Shown: positions 50,029 through 57,593 of the stretch, piece after piece | How the letters are laid out: each line of letters opens with the position of its first letter | How positions within the stretch are numbered: the stretch's first letter is position 1 | NCBI RefSeq assembly: GCF_024713945.1 | Contig: NC_134681.1 | Span: 4,875,501 to 4,939,500, forward strand | Reading direction: 5' to 3' | From: Dermatophagoides farinae | Lineage: Eukaryota > Arthropoda > Arachnida > Sarcoptiformes > Pyroglyphidae | Length of the DNA stretch: 64,000 bases | Notes under the pieces: generated by a model | Told to the model about the DNA's origin: nothing | Database searches by the model: none | Seen by the model: only the letters and a program-made list of their open reading frames with translations | Position numbers and translations under genes: made by a program

Positions 50029-51414
50029 GGAGTGAGAGTGTGTGTGTGGACAGTTTTTGTTGTTGTTGTCGTTGTTTCATTTCATTTTGACCAATATTCC
50101 ATTCCATTCTCCATTTCAACAATTATTCAAATTCAAACACAGCTGCATAACAAAAAGCTAGAAAAAAAAGAAGTTAAGTTTACTTTAGTTTGTGTGAATA
50201 TATGAGTATGTTTCACATTCTCGTATCGACTTTTTTCAGTATTGTGTCAATGTTTTTTTTGCATTCTTCTTTTTCCGCTGCTGTTGTTGTTGTCGCTGTT
50301 GTTGTTGTTGTTGCTGATGATGATGATGATGTCGTTTCAATCGTTAGACATCTTGATCGATTGGACATGTAATAATAATAAATGAGTGCGAGAAAAAAAA
50401 AATATTCTCTCACATACGTGTTTGACATTTCTTGCCATTTATTGAATTTTCAGTATTAAACGAGTTGAATTGCATTCAAAAACATTAAAATCAATGTTGA
50501 AGAAAAAAAAATAAATACTCACCCAGAATCAACACTATTCGAATTCAATGTTTTTGTTGTTGTTGTTTTTGTTTTTGTCGAGGTCGTTATTTCCAAACTT
50601 TTTTGAACATCAAATTCATCAAATGTAATCTCGACAATATGATCGGGTTGAGCAATGAATGTATATAATAGACAATCGATATTGTCTTCATATCTGTTGT
50701 TAAATTGTTGCAACAAAAAAAAATTGAAAAATCGATAATTGATTTTTATTTTGAGCATTAGAAATTTTTTTTTTTTATTTTCATAGTGATTATGATGACG
50801 AGGAACAAAACAAAAAAGACAACTTACGGTACAGGCCAATCTGGTGATGTGAAAACACCATATTCTTTGCCAAATGTATCATCAAATATAATACAACGAC
50901 ATGATGGACGGATTGCAGCTTTGATTGGCGTCAACCATAATAAGGCAACAATAGACAATAATATCAATGAATACCATAGATCAAAATAGCCGGTTTGAAA
51001 TTTCATTAAATGATTTTGTTGTTTATTGTTTATTGTAATGGACGTTGTTGTTACAATTGTTAATAATGATTGTTGTTGTTGTTGTTGTTCAGGCGTTGAC
51101 AAAATCATGGATCGCATGGTTTCATGATGATGATTATGATGATGATGATGATAATAATCACTAAAAATTGGTTCACTAGAACTGAATGTTATAAGCTGAC
51201 AACAACAATCAATGGATAAATCGATTTGATTGGCTTTTGTTGTTGTCGTTGTTGTTGTAGCTTGTAGTTTATTCACGTATAACTTATTATTATTACCATC
51301 ATTTTTATCATAATCATCATCATTTACTAGATTGATGCGGTTAATGGCTACAAAATATTCTTGTTCCATTATTCTTATGGTTTGATTTTTTCTGTCTTTG
51401 TATTCTGTGTTCAT
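11376..51414 (-). CDS. sol-1: Four-CUB-domain protein, SOL-1-like, eleven exons over 40 kb
   Basis: Likely extracellular auxiliary protein. C. elegans SOL-1 has four CUB domains and supports the AMPA-type glutamate receptor GLR-1. Exons, in order: 51414-50828, 50693-50523, 47893-47664, 47511-46997, 44806-44487, 23050-22762, 14319-13706, 12227-12189, 12106-12041, 11888-11786, 11688-11376. All phases match; the total is 3,246 bases (1,082 codons) after one extra base at 47255-47261 is discounted. CUB1 carries EYGVFTSPDWPVPY, DNIDCLLYTF and GNNTGFRGTFRF; CUB2 has FFSPQYPSTYP; CUB3 has GTFTSPNYPEPYPTQ; CUB4 has GHFTSPNYPGLYP and CHYFFYG. A better start than 51414 is the Met at 51006, which begins a clear signal peptide and gives 945 residues. 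CUB2 and CUB3 carry low-complexity inserts. I see no C-terminal membrane segment in frame. Naming rests on family memory; another multi-CUB protein is possible. Confidence 0.82.
11786..11888 (-). CDS. sol-1: CUB gene exon 10 (CUB4)
   Basis: 103 bases: GLYPKDTECHYFFYGN, then VYIQFVHFDVEGVT. Acceptor ACACTAG, donor GTATGT in phase 2. Confidence 0.87.
12041..12106 (-). CDS. sol-1: CUB gene exon 9 (CUB4 start)
   Basis: 66 bases: CGFVYNSTKTKRGHFTSPNY then P and one base of Gly; GTATGT donor. Confidence 0.86.
12189..12227 (-). CDS. sol-1: CUB gene exon 8 (39-base microexon)
   Basis: Encodes FGIETGHQDSKS between two split codons (phase 1 in, phase 1 out), linking CUB3 to CUB4. The donor is GTAATG. 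The acceptor is preceded by CAAA repeats rather than a pyrimidine tract. Supported by exact phase fit on both sides. Confidence 0.7.
12228..13705. other. CUB gene intron 7
   Basis: 1.5 kb, AT-rich. Holds an ATG/GGT run near 13114-13145 and poly-A tracts. No exon was found in it. Confidence 0.65.
13706..14319 (-). CDS. sol-1: CUB gene exon 7 (end of CUB3 with large insert)
   Basis: Starts CEISDSLTAFIV and FCGQELPPRIMSNGHRLTLEF. About 115 residues of Asp/Asn, basic (RKKRKKRKR) and Gln-rich low complexity follow, then the CUB end SKGFKASFRFVT. Phase 1 at GTAAGT. The insert lies between the last strands of the domain. Confidence 0.85.
14320..15659. other. CUB intron 6, part next to exon 7
   Basis: 1.3 kb of AT-rich intron with CA/TG and ATG microsatellites and a GAC run at 15670-15685. 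Nothing coding is supported. Confidence 0.65.
15723..15947 (+). pseudogene. Gag-like fragment, 5' part
   Basis: Begins ATGTTTAGC at 15723 and matches the inverted copy at 19900-19664. A TGA at 15735 replaces the Gly codon of that copy, and one extra A in an A run shifts the frame, so it is decayed. From 15781 it reads a charged, coiled-coil-like region. The frame is interrupted at 15947 by the LTR of the inserted element and resumes at 19281. Confidence 0.75.
15943..15947 (+). repeat. Target site duplication, left
   Basis: AAGAA directly before the 5' LTR, repeated at 19281-19285. The exact length (4-8) cannot be fixed because the LTR end resembles the flank. Confidence 0.6.
15948..16417 (+). 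repeat. 5' LTR of the inserted element
   Basis: 470 bases starting TGTAAGGATGTAC. Only about five mismatches to the 3' LTR were spotted, so the insertion is recent. Contains a TATATAA box at 16156-16162, a purine-rich segment with CAACAGAGGA-type repeats, and AATAAA at 16347-16352. Confidence 0.92.
16156..16162 (+). promoter_or_regulatory. LTR TATA-like box
   Basis: TATATAA about 185 bases upstream of the AATAAA at 16347, the expected order in an LTR. The same motif is in the 3' LTR. Confidence 0.5.
16320..18800 (+). CDS. Integrase joined in frame to an envelope-like region (LTR element)
   Basis: One open frame of 826 codons; the first Met lies in the LTR and the internal region starts at 16418. 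The integrase core shows D57, D95 and E131 (D-35-E spacing, SNGMVER context). A Ty3/gypsy-type GPY/F module follows near residues 231-285. Without a stop the frame runs into an envelope-like part: a hydrophobic segment at 287-300, a furin-like RKR at 401-403 followed by a hydrophobic stretch (408-428), several N-glycosylation sites, and a membrane span near 761-785 with a basic tail. This order resembles insect errantivirus and baculovirus F-type glycoproteins. Gag, protease, RT, RNase H and the integrase zinc finger are missing, so the copy cannot be autonomous. How it would be translated is unknown. Confidence 0.85.
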   Translation: MFIDVIIIVNKEIIIQQTFRPRREVMTFSRNIISQQDRVGGMGNYGSSKKYLHIAIDSFTRFVWIVTSKTQTGKDFVNLINKVITLRKPKLVVADQYTGIKSTEFRQFLENKDIKLMFTPKNHPESNGMVERVNQTLCARIRQRILETPKERRQISWTTIATNCVEEYNKTIHSTTKFPPIYLLTGEDPDKLIRGNKLEENRKIAFQNSCKNHDENKMRFDKHRTNEKIEVGQTVYVETGSKLNRGKLDPLYEGPYKVTDKVGTNMLQVKKNNKKDWFHIAKIKPAMFGILLILSLMLEPIRMMNETDWDTISDFETDDPPPFETVDPVIWVKTNHKLASVYTLNYVALKILDPCVIARKEKLLLPNDLVDCIMAQREIENLLSANCPGFKPLESVGHNTRKRSVTGIVTAGAMLFYIASTVIGMVGQVWNQWVHTDMKQMNEQIKMTKRYEEQFANKTVDTFKNLMSDMDELVDQISEELKSLRNGNRIVTQIKITEPILMRFFKMAKQKKVIPEFDYLFPNITLEDKIDKRYWELIGCESRKKGYISLEIITPKVKPDEVILKAHPFTIYKRDGKGETAYKYVGPKFLVMNEKNGCIKPIHIEPKSHEPEVFLSLSKPLDESCGKFKLNEAWKKTTTTFGELSYEKIQTYVDENAVYLYCNGSTIEFGEKRYRCENFVYRLDRNQEFMLNSVKYKMLGRNVTGTLLTDKLKDRLTKKVLGDLTNFRNYKKELRNLDLLVKELDQEAKKYWEVIPQYEMFWGIVASSIVIISLLLATIFVAIGFCKMFRKNRKMKKRLKRTASQLMQMEVMKNPQYRTVPYQGRY
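18802..18810 (+). promoter_or_regulatory. Polypurine tract
   Basis: GAGGGGGGA directly before the 3' LTR and two bases after the envelope-region stop. Its position and composition fit the plus-strand primer of LTR elements. Confidence 0.85.
18811..19280 (+). repeat. 3' LTR of the inserted element
   Basis: 470 bases, same length and start as the 5' LTR and nearly identical to it. Followed by AAGAA (19281-19285), the matching target duplication. Confidence 0.92.
19281..19663 (+). pseudogene. Gag-like fragment, 3' part
   Basis: Continues the frame broken at 15947. Reads DEEVDWSKYDPL, a Pro/Asn-rich stretch, then PFSEKYMEFLDLWDIFMDVV and SESAKFLYL. The W-x-x-F-like pattern resembles retrotransposon Gag/DUF1759 of BEL/Pao elements, but the clade is uncertain. 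It ends at the junction with the inverted copy near 19663. Confidence 0.65.
19664..19900 (-). pseudogene. Inverted gag-like 5' fragment
   Basis: Begins MFSFGPKTNNKTPKEELGK at 19900 on minus and runs parallel to the plus fragment at 15723. Frame is lost in an A run after about 60 codons; the similarity continues to KKYKNI-like codons before the junction. Same gag family as the plus copy but diverged. Confidence 0.75.
19901..20093 (-). other. Leader between inverted LTR and gag start
   Basis: About 190 bases. Contains GAC/GAA-rich repeats, partly shared with the sequence just before the plus gag start (15665-15722). A primer-binding site should lie next to the LTR, but I cannot match one to a tRNA. 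Confidence 0.5.
20094..20430 (-). repeat. Inverted related LTR
   Basis: On minus it starts TGTAAGGATGTAC and ends ATATTATAAG like the LTRs of the inserted element. About 190 bases at the start and 60 at the end match; the middle is different and shorter (337 against 470). Contains TATATAA and AATAAA-like motifs of its own. Confidence 0.82.
20431..22761. other. CUB intron 6, part beyond the retroelement cluster
   Basis: 2.3 kb, AT-rich, with ATG/CAT runs and poly-A/T. No coding region is supported. Confidence 0.65.
22762..23050 (-). CDS. sol-1: CUB gene exon 6 (linker and CUB3 start)
   Basis: Acceptor TTAACAG; a Ser/Asn linker, then CDRWFSSELHKNGTFTSPNY, YPTQMRCSYHF and VQVIFMDFDVHKVEDQHR. 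Of two overlapping donors, GTAAGT at 22761 fits the phase of the next exon (phase 2); the upstream GTGAGT does not. Confidence 0.86.
27797..27826. repeat. (CAAA) tetranucleotide run
   Basis: Tandem CAAA, seen directly, in the CUB intron. Confidence 0.9.
28502..28548 (-). CDS. Candidate small terminal exon
   Basis: On minus, a 13-base T tract and GTTAG form a good acceptor. Joined in phase 1 to the orphan exon ending at 29094, it would read C-E-K-V-S-E-M-K-N-M-P-S-C-P-P and stop. The surrounding 100 bases are less AT-rich than the intron. Speculative. Confidence 0.2.
29094..30039 (-). CDS. Orphan exon with signal peptide in the CUB intron
   Basis: Long minus-strand frame of unrecognised function. 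The Met at 29731-29733 begins a signal peptide (MLQIFHTIIRFFLSLLLL, probable cut near NNVYT). About 190 further residues are rich in Thr, Asn, Ser and Gln, with a furin-like R-N-K-R site and a Pro-rich end (RPLPPPGPQP). A GTATGT donor at 29093 ends it in phase 1. The upstream part (29734-30039) is in frame but low complexity and may be 5' UTR. Its phase fits CUB exon 6, so it may be an alternative first exon giving a secreted CUB3-CUB4 form. It could instead be a nested gene whose next exon lies near 28548. Confidence 0.45.
34437..34467. repeat. (CA) microsatellite
   Basis: Dinucleotide run, seen directly. Confidence 0.9.
39859..39893. repeat. (CA) microsatellite
   Basis: Dinucleotide run, seen directly. 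Confidence 0.9.
44487..44806 (-). CDS. sol-1: CUB gene exon 5 (end of CUB2 and a linker)
   Basis: The joined codon gives S, then CISNSDVIQIYDG, QQICGH, QLYVEFISP and KGFKAEYSF, the typical end of a CUB domain. A Pro/Ser linker follows, ending in phase 1 at GTGAGT. Confidence 0.86.
44807..46996. other. CUB gene intron 4
   Basis: 2.2 kb of AT-rich sequence with a (GA/CT) run near 45137-45168 and poly-A tracts. No coding region is supported. Confidence 0.7.
46997..47511 (-). CDS. sol-1: CUB gene exon 4 (CUB2 start, with one frame break)
   Basis: Joins in phase 1 to read A-M-F-R-T-D-G, then CDYRFDHESLKLIRMSH, a Gln run and an acidic Asn/Asp stretch. At a seven-base homopolymer (47255-47261) the frame must skip one base. 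It then continues through a Ser run to YWVGQRGYFFSPQYPSTYP and VRLLFVEVSLQRDDQ. The exon ends in phase 2 at GTATGT. Confidence 0.8.
47664..47893 (-). CDS. sol-1: CUB gene exon 3 (end of CUB1)
   Basis: Starts CDHGDYVKLFLHL and ends GNNTGFRGTFRFLKK. Includes LLCGKFPDI with the fourth CUB cysteine. Phase 1 end at a GTATGT donor. One of the best-kept parts of the gene. Confidence 0.88.
48218..48269. repeat. Long (CA) microsatellite
   Basis: About 21 perfect CA units to 48260, one CG interruption, then more CA. Among the longest dinucleotide tracts in the window. Confidence 0.95.
49331..49348. repeat. (AGTC) tetranucleotide run
   Basis: About 4.5 units, with degenerate units on both sides. Confidence 0.85.
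50523..50693 (-). CDS. sol-1: CUB gene exon 2 (CUB1)
   Basis: Acceptor ACAACAG; the joined codons read P-Y-E-D-N-I-D-C-L-L-Y-T-F, then VEITFDEFDVQK, a core CUB strand. A Thr/Lys-rich stretch precedes a GTGAGT donor in phase 2. Confidence 0.85.
50828..51414 (-). CDS. sol-1: CUB gene exon 1 (signal peptide and CUB1 start)
   Basis: Open from Met at 51414. A Met at 51004-51006 starts MKFQTGYFDLWYSLILLSIV, a typical signal peptide likely cut after PIKA, so I prefer it. The preceding 136 residues are low complexity and may be untranslated. Ends with FTSPDWPV plus two bases of the next codon, then a GTAAGT donor. Confidence 0.82.
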
Positions 51415-52746
51415 TCATTCATTTCTTTGGCTTAGTAATTGTCAAGTGAGAATGATGATAATATGACTTTTTTTTCCTTTTGAATTTTTATTCCATTCAT
51501 TCAATTCAAAAAAAAAATTCAGTAATGAAACACACACATAGACATAGACAAGGAAAGAGAATTAAATCGAATTTTATGAAAATGTAAAAAGAGAGAGAGA
51601 GAAAGAGAGCAAAGAAAAAAAAATCAAAACGATTAAGGCAGCTAATTGTTGTCAAAATCAATGTATAAGTGTGTGTGTGTGTGTGGTATGTTTCATTCAT
51701 TTGTCGTTGTGTATCTGCGTGTGTGTGTGTGTGTATTATTGTTCCAGTCAGTTTGAGTCATTACTAATTTATATTTTGTTCAATTGATGTGAAGAATTTT
51801 TTTTTATTCCATTCCATTTCATTTCATTTTACAATTGTGATGTTGATGTTGATGATGATGACAATGATAATGATTTACAATGAAAAATACGAAAAAATAA
51901 AAATTCATTCAATTCGTAGAGCTAGAGAACGAGATAGAGACGACAGAATGATGGAATAAAATGTAATGGTTTTTTTTGGTTTTTTTTTGGTTTCCACGAT
52001 TCTTCTTAATTATATAGATGAAAATAGAAAATTCAAGTTAAAAGCAAAATCTTTTTTAAAATTCTTTAGTTTTCAATTAAAATTTCAAGTGAATGGTTTT
52101 TGGGTTTTTTTTTCTTCTCTCATCAACAGTAACTGGATTGGCATTGAATTTTTGATTCTGTTTCATCGGTTTGTTTGAACTACAAAACAATTGACGGACA
52201 ACAACAACGAGTGACAAAAAACTGGCAAAGTTAATCATCAATGACGACAACGACGACGAGGATGAATGAATTTATTTTTTTTTCGTAAATTTAACGGCCA
52301 AATCAATTGGATGTCCAAGAAAAAAAGTGAAAACAAAACGAAATGGTTGATTCAGCAAAGTTTTTTTTTTCTCCACTAGGTTAGTGTTTCAGCATTTTTT
52401 TTTGTTGTTGTTGTTGTTGTTGTTTCTCTGGAACAATTCTTGATATTTTTTTTTGTTCCGTCTTATAATACGATTCAATACGAGTAATATGGCTGGTTTG
52501 GTTGACATTCACGATTTTTTGTTTTGTTTTTGATTGGTTGCCGAAATGGTTGCACAAACATAATCAACGTTGACACATTTTTGTTTTTGTCAAAAATTTT
52601 GTTGTTGTTGTTGTTGTTGTTGTTCACTTTGTTTCTTTTGCACTTTTTATTATTATTATTATTGGTGATCTGTGATCAAATACTTATAAGTATTTGCCGA
52701 CGTTAGGCTTTATTATTATTATCATCATTGTCGTTGTTATTATCAC

Positions 52747-52790
<44 letters not shown>

Positions 52791-52900
52791 AGACACAGAC
52801 AAAAAAAAACTAACAAAAGTCAAAGACAAAATCAATTTGATTTGATTCGATTTGCGTGTGTGTTTCAAGAATGTTGGATAATATTCTGAACGAATATTTT

Positions 52901-52932
<32 letters not shown>

Positions 52933-55900
52933 GCTTGTTGATAATCAGAAACAATTGAAGGAAAATCGAAATATATTTAGTAGTAGTAGGATAGATGTAT
53001 GGCTGGAATGAATGAATGAATGAATGAATGAGCGAGTGAGTGAGAAAAAAAAGAGAATGTGATTGAATTATCGTATCGTATGTTCATTCATGTGTGGATG
53101 GTAAATCGAATTGCCAATTCATTGATGATGATGATGATGATGAATAATTCTTTTTTTGCTGATATTCAATTTAGTATCGATTATTGTTGCTGTTGCTGTT
53201 AATGGCTGGCCATTTTATTTGATCGATATTGATTACAGGACAATTGAATATTCTATTACATACCTGAATGAAAGAAAGGAAAAAAAGAGAGAACAAAAAA
53301 AAATTAAAATCAAATGAAAATCATTTCAATGAAAATTTTTAATTTTTTTTGTTGTTGTTGTCATTGATCATATCGGGATTATCGTGAGTGGCAATAATTC
53401 TAAGGCCACGTTTTTTATTTGAGAATTGAAAATTGAAAATTGAAAAAGAAAGGAAAATTGATTTTTCAAAAAAAAAATTCATCTTTTTTCGTCATAACAA
53501 TATGTGACTAACATACGAAAAAAAAAATACAAACAAACACTAATCGTTTTCTGGTTATAGAATAATGCACAAATAAAGTTGCTCAATGAAAATTTTTTAT
53601 TCAGATCAACTTTTTCATATTATCGATGATGATCATGATCATGATCATGATCATCATCTTCATCATCGTCAACAGCAATAACATTGCACATTCGATCGTC
53701 ACACGTCGTTCAATTTTTTGTTGTTGTTTCGATAACTTGTTTGTATTCTATAAAACAAGAATTCAAGAATATTATAATCATCATCATTTTTTATGAATTC
53801 ATATCATCATCGTTATATTTTTTTTCAAATTTAAATTCAATACAAATCCTCTTGTATTGTCAATAGCAGCAAGATAGAATGAATGAATGAATGTTTTTCA
53901 TTTTAAATTCTATATAATCATATTCTCAATTTAGATCAAACTTGGTCAAACATATTTTTTTTTTGTTTTGGAAATATTTACAGATTTGATTATATTGGAA
54001 ATATATATATAGAATAAAAAAATATTGATATTTCGAGTGCATACAAACAAATGGATTGATGAACAGTAAATATGATCAGAAAAAAAATAGAAAATAGAAA
54101 ATAGAAAAGAATTGAATGAATATGATTGTGTCATATAATTCATGAGGAAAAACAAATTGATCCCATTGAATGCAGATCCAAAACAAAATAGAATATTAAA
54201 AAAAATCTCTATTCTTGTAGTACGAAATGAAGTTTTTCCATAACGTTTATATACAATATCGACGTTTTTTTTTCTTCTTATTAAATACCATTAACCTAAT
54301 ATTATCGTCATCATCATCATACTGTTTATTCATATACTTGAATCATTTCTATCTATAAACAGCCAAATGTTATTCTTAATTTTCACTTATATACAATCAA
54401 ATGATGATAATGCTGCTGCTGCTGATGATGATGATGGTGGGATAACGAACTTTTAGAAGCTATCGAAGATATATCCACACAGATAGAAAGAAAAAAAAGC
54501 ACATCAAACACTGAGTGCTAAGTAAAGTAGGAAAATAATGAGAAAAATAACGAAAAGAAAAAAAATTAATTTACCAAAACACATACACACAACCAAAAAA
54601 AAAAAAAATAAAATAAAATAACAGCTGAAGCTTCCAGAGAGACCAAAGAAAAAAAAATATAGTGAAAGACTCGTTATTTCACGCAATTTCCCAAGCGTCT
54701 TGTTCTTTTTTTCCCTATTCATTCATTCATTCATTCATTTATTCAGACACACTATAATCATGGAGTGTCTGAGTGTGTGTGTTTGTTTTTGTGGGTGCAA
54801 AAAAAAAGATTGGATAGGATTGAAACTGGGTGGAAAAAAAATGGGAATTAAAAGAGTTGAAAATTGGGGCAAAAAATGGATCGAAATAAACAAAGTAAAA
54901 AAAAAGAATAAATAAAATTGAGATCCATAAACCTAAAAGGATTGGAATAGGGACTCTTGAGAGTGTTGTGAACATTGTGTGTGTTTAGGTAGAAAAGGTG
55001 ACGAAAAAGAAAACTTATTATTATATACTTAACGATAATGAAAATAATTTCATCAATTATAAATACGAAAGTATGAAAGATGTATAGGAATAAAAAAAAT
55101 ACATTGTAAATGTCTGATGGAATCTAAAGAATCGTTCAAAAAAAAATTTTTTTTTCCAAACACGGTTCGATCATTAACTTGGTTCACATTAACATCATTC
55201 TTCACTGTTCATTAATGGGTTGACAATTTTTCGTGATGATGATGATGATGATGATGATGATAGGCTTAAATGATAATTGAAATTGCAATCATGATGTTGG
55301 TGGACATTTGAAACAAAAAGAATGGAAAATTATTCTACTACTACAAACAGATCATTTGATGTAGTTATTTTTCTCTAATAAAGAAAGTGTGGCCATCATT
55401 TGGAGTCAAGTCATTCTTTTTTTGTTGGATTCTGCTTAATGAAACATTCCAATGTGATTATTATTATAAAATTGATATAATACACCATTTTTCATTGAAA
55501 TGATTGTTTTATTTTGTTTTTTCACCAACACTTGATAGGTTTCAGTCAATTTTTTCTGTTGATTCTTAAATCCAAATAAAATGACATCAATATAGAACGA
55601 TATTTTTCATTCTCATCTTTTTTGTTGTTGTTGTTGTTGTTGATCTCTTCATCTTAACAACAATAATAACGAAAAAAAAAATGAAAAATTCCATATCGAA
55701 ATGTTTTATGTCAACCACCCAAAACATAAAACAAAATATCAAACACTTACATACACATAGGAATCAATATAAAATTGAAGCTAGTTGAAACTGTTTTTAT
55801 CATCATCAACAAAACAAAACAAAACAAAAAATTCTAAGAAGAAAAAATAACAAACCAAGCCAGTCGGCTATAACCAGAATGAAGAAGAAAAAGAAAAAAA

Positions 55901-57559
55901 AAGAAAGAAAAGATTAACCCGGATCCCCGTAGACAGACATTTACACCATCGAAAACGATGATGATAACATGATCCAGAAAAGTGAAAAGTGTTTAGACGA
56001 ATGAATCTTTCGTTTGCTTCCATCATTATTATTATTATTACAATCATCATCATCATCATCATTGGTTTATGATGATAACTGAAACACAGGATATAAAGAA
56101 AAAAAAGAGCAATCGACAGAGGTATTATGGGGTGGTGTAAAAATTGAAAGAAAAAATAAAAATGCCAAAGAAAACCATATATACTGCGTTTTGTGTTTTC
56201 TATGGTTTCTATTATTTTTTTTTTCATATGTAAAGATATAAATTCTTTCTATCAATGAGAATATTCTTAGGTATACGATGTGTGTGTGTGTGCGTGTGTG
56301 CATGCAGAAGATAATGTTCATTTCAACACTGCTTACTTGTTTTTTTATTCATTTATTTCAGTTTTTTTTTTGTTCTCCTATTATTTAACCCAATGTGCTG
56401 CACATTTATGTGCATCATTATAATCAACTGCTTTCATTTTCATAGTGATGATGAATATTAACACACTATTTTCATTATTTGTTTTCTCTCTCTCTATCTC
56501 TCTCTCTCACGTTTTATCATTGTTAGATCCAAACATTTGTTCTGCATCTATGTTATGCTCAGTTTATCGCCATTCAATTGTTATGATAGATAAAAATAAA
56601 AAAAAATATATTCACATCCACACACACACATGCTGTGAAATGTGATGTTCCAAAAAAAAAGAAGAATTTTTTGCTTGTTTTTTTTCTTTGATTCTGTTGA
56701 AATTTTTTTTTCAAGTTAGTCTGTGATTCTAGATTCTTGATTCAAATTTGTTAGATTTTTCTTCTTTCATTTTTTTTCTCATCATGAATGTGCGATAAAA
56801 AAAAATCCAACTAATAAAGTTGTTATTGTTGGATTTTTTTTTCTTGAACATCGGACATTGAACAATGACGATGATGATGATGATGAGATTCTAGTTATTC
56901 CCGGCTTTTTTTTGTTGTTGTTGTTGTTGTTGTCGTAGTTGTTGTTTGGACCAAGTCATTGGCATCAAAATTGTTGGTCGTTGAATTTATAACTGTTATC
57001 GTTGTTGTTGTTGTTGTTGTAAATTCTTGTTATTTTTTTTCTTTTCCATTTTTTTTCTCGAACAAAACATGAAAAATATATACGCAAACACAACGCAATC
57101 TCTCTTGGGAATTTTTTTTTTCAACAGTCATTCAAGCAATCAATTGGCATTATTTTTTTTTCTATAGTAGCAATTGTAGGCTGTTTTCTATATATTTATT
57201 CTGTGTGTGTGTGTATTTGAATTTTTGTTGTTGTTGTTGTTGTCGTTGTTGTTGTTGTCGTTATTCGGAATGGACCAAATGTTCCAAAAAAAAGATAAAT
57301 AAATAAATAAATAACCAACCCGGCAAAATAAAATGGCTATCATATAGCTACTATCATGGATTCATTTCATATATATTACATTATTAGCCTTAGAGTATAT
57401 CTATATCTATCTATATTTATAAATATTTTTTTTTTATTTCGATTCTATTTATTCTGTTGCTTTTCATATGTAAGTAAAACATCAGAAAAAAAAGAGGAAA
57501 GGAAAGGAAAGCAAATACAAATAAATTGACGGAATTTTTTTTTTGGGGTCATCAAATTG

Positions 57560-57593
<34 letters not shown>

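Larger units (their letters stand above)
47894..50522. other. CUB gene intron 2
   Basis: 2.6 kb, AT-rich, with CA/TG microsatellites, an AGTC tetranucleotide run and ATG runs. Nothing coding was recognised. Confidence 0.7.
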
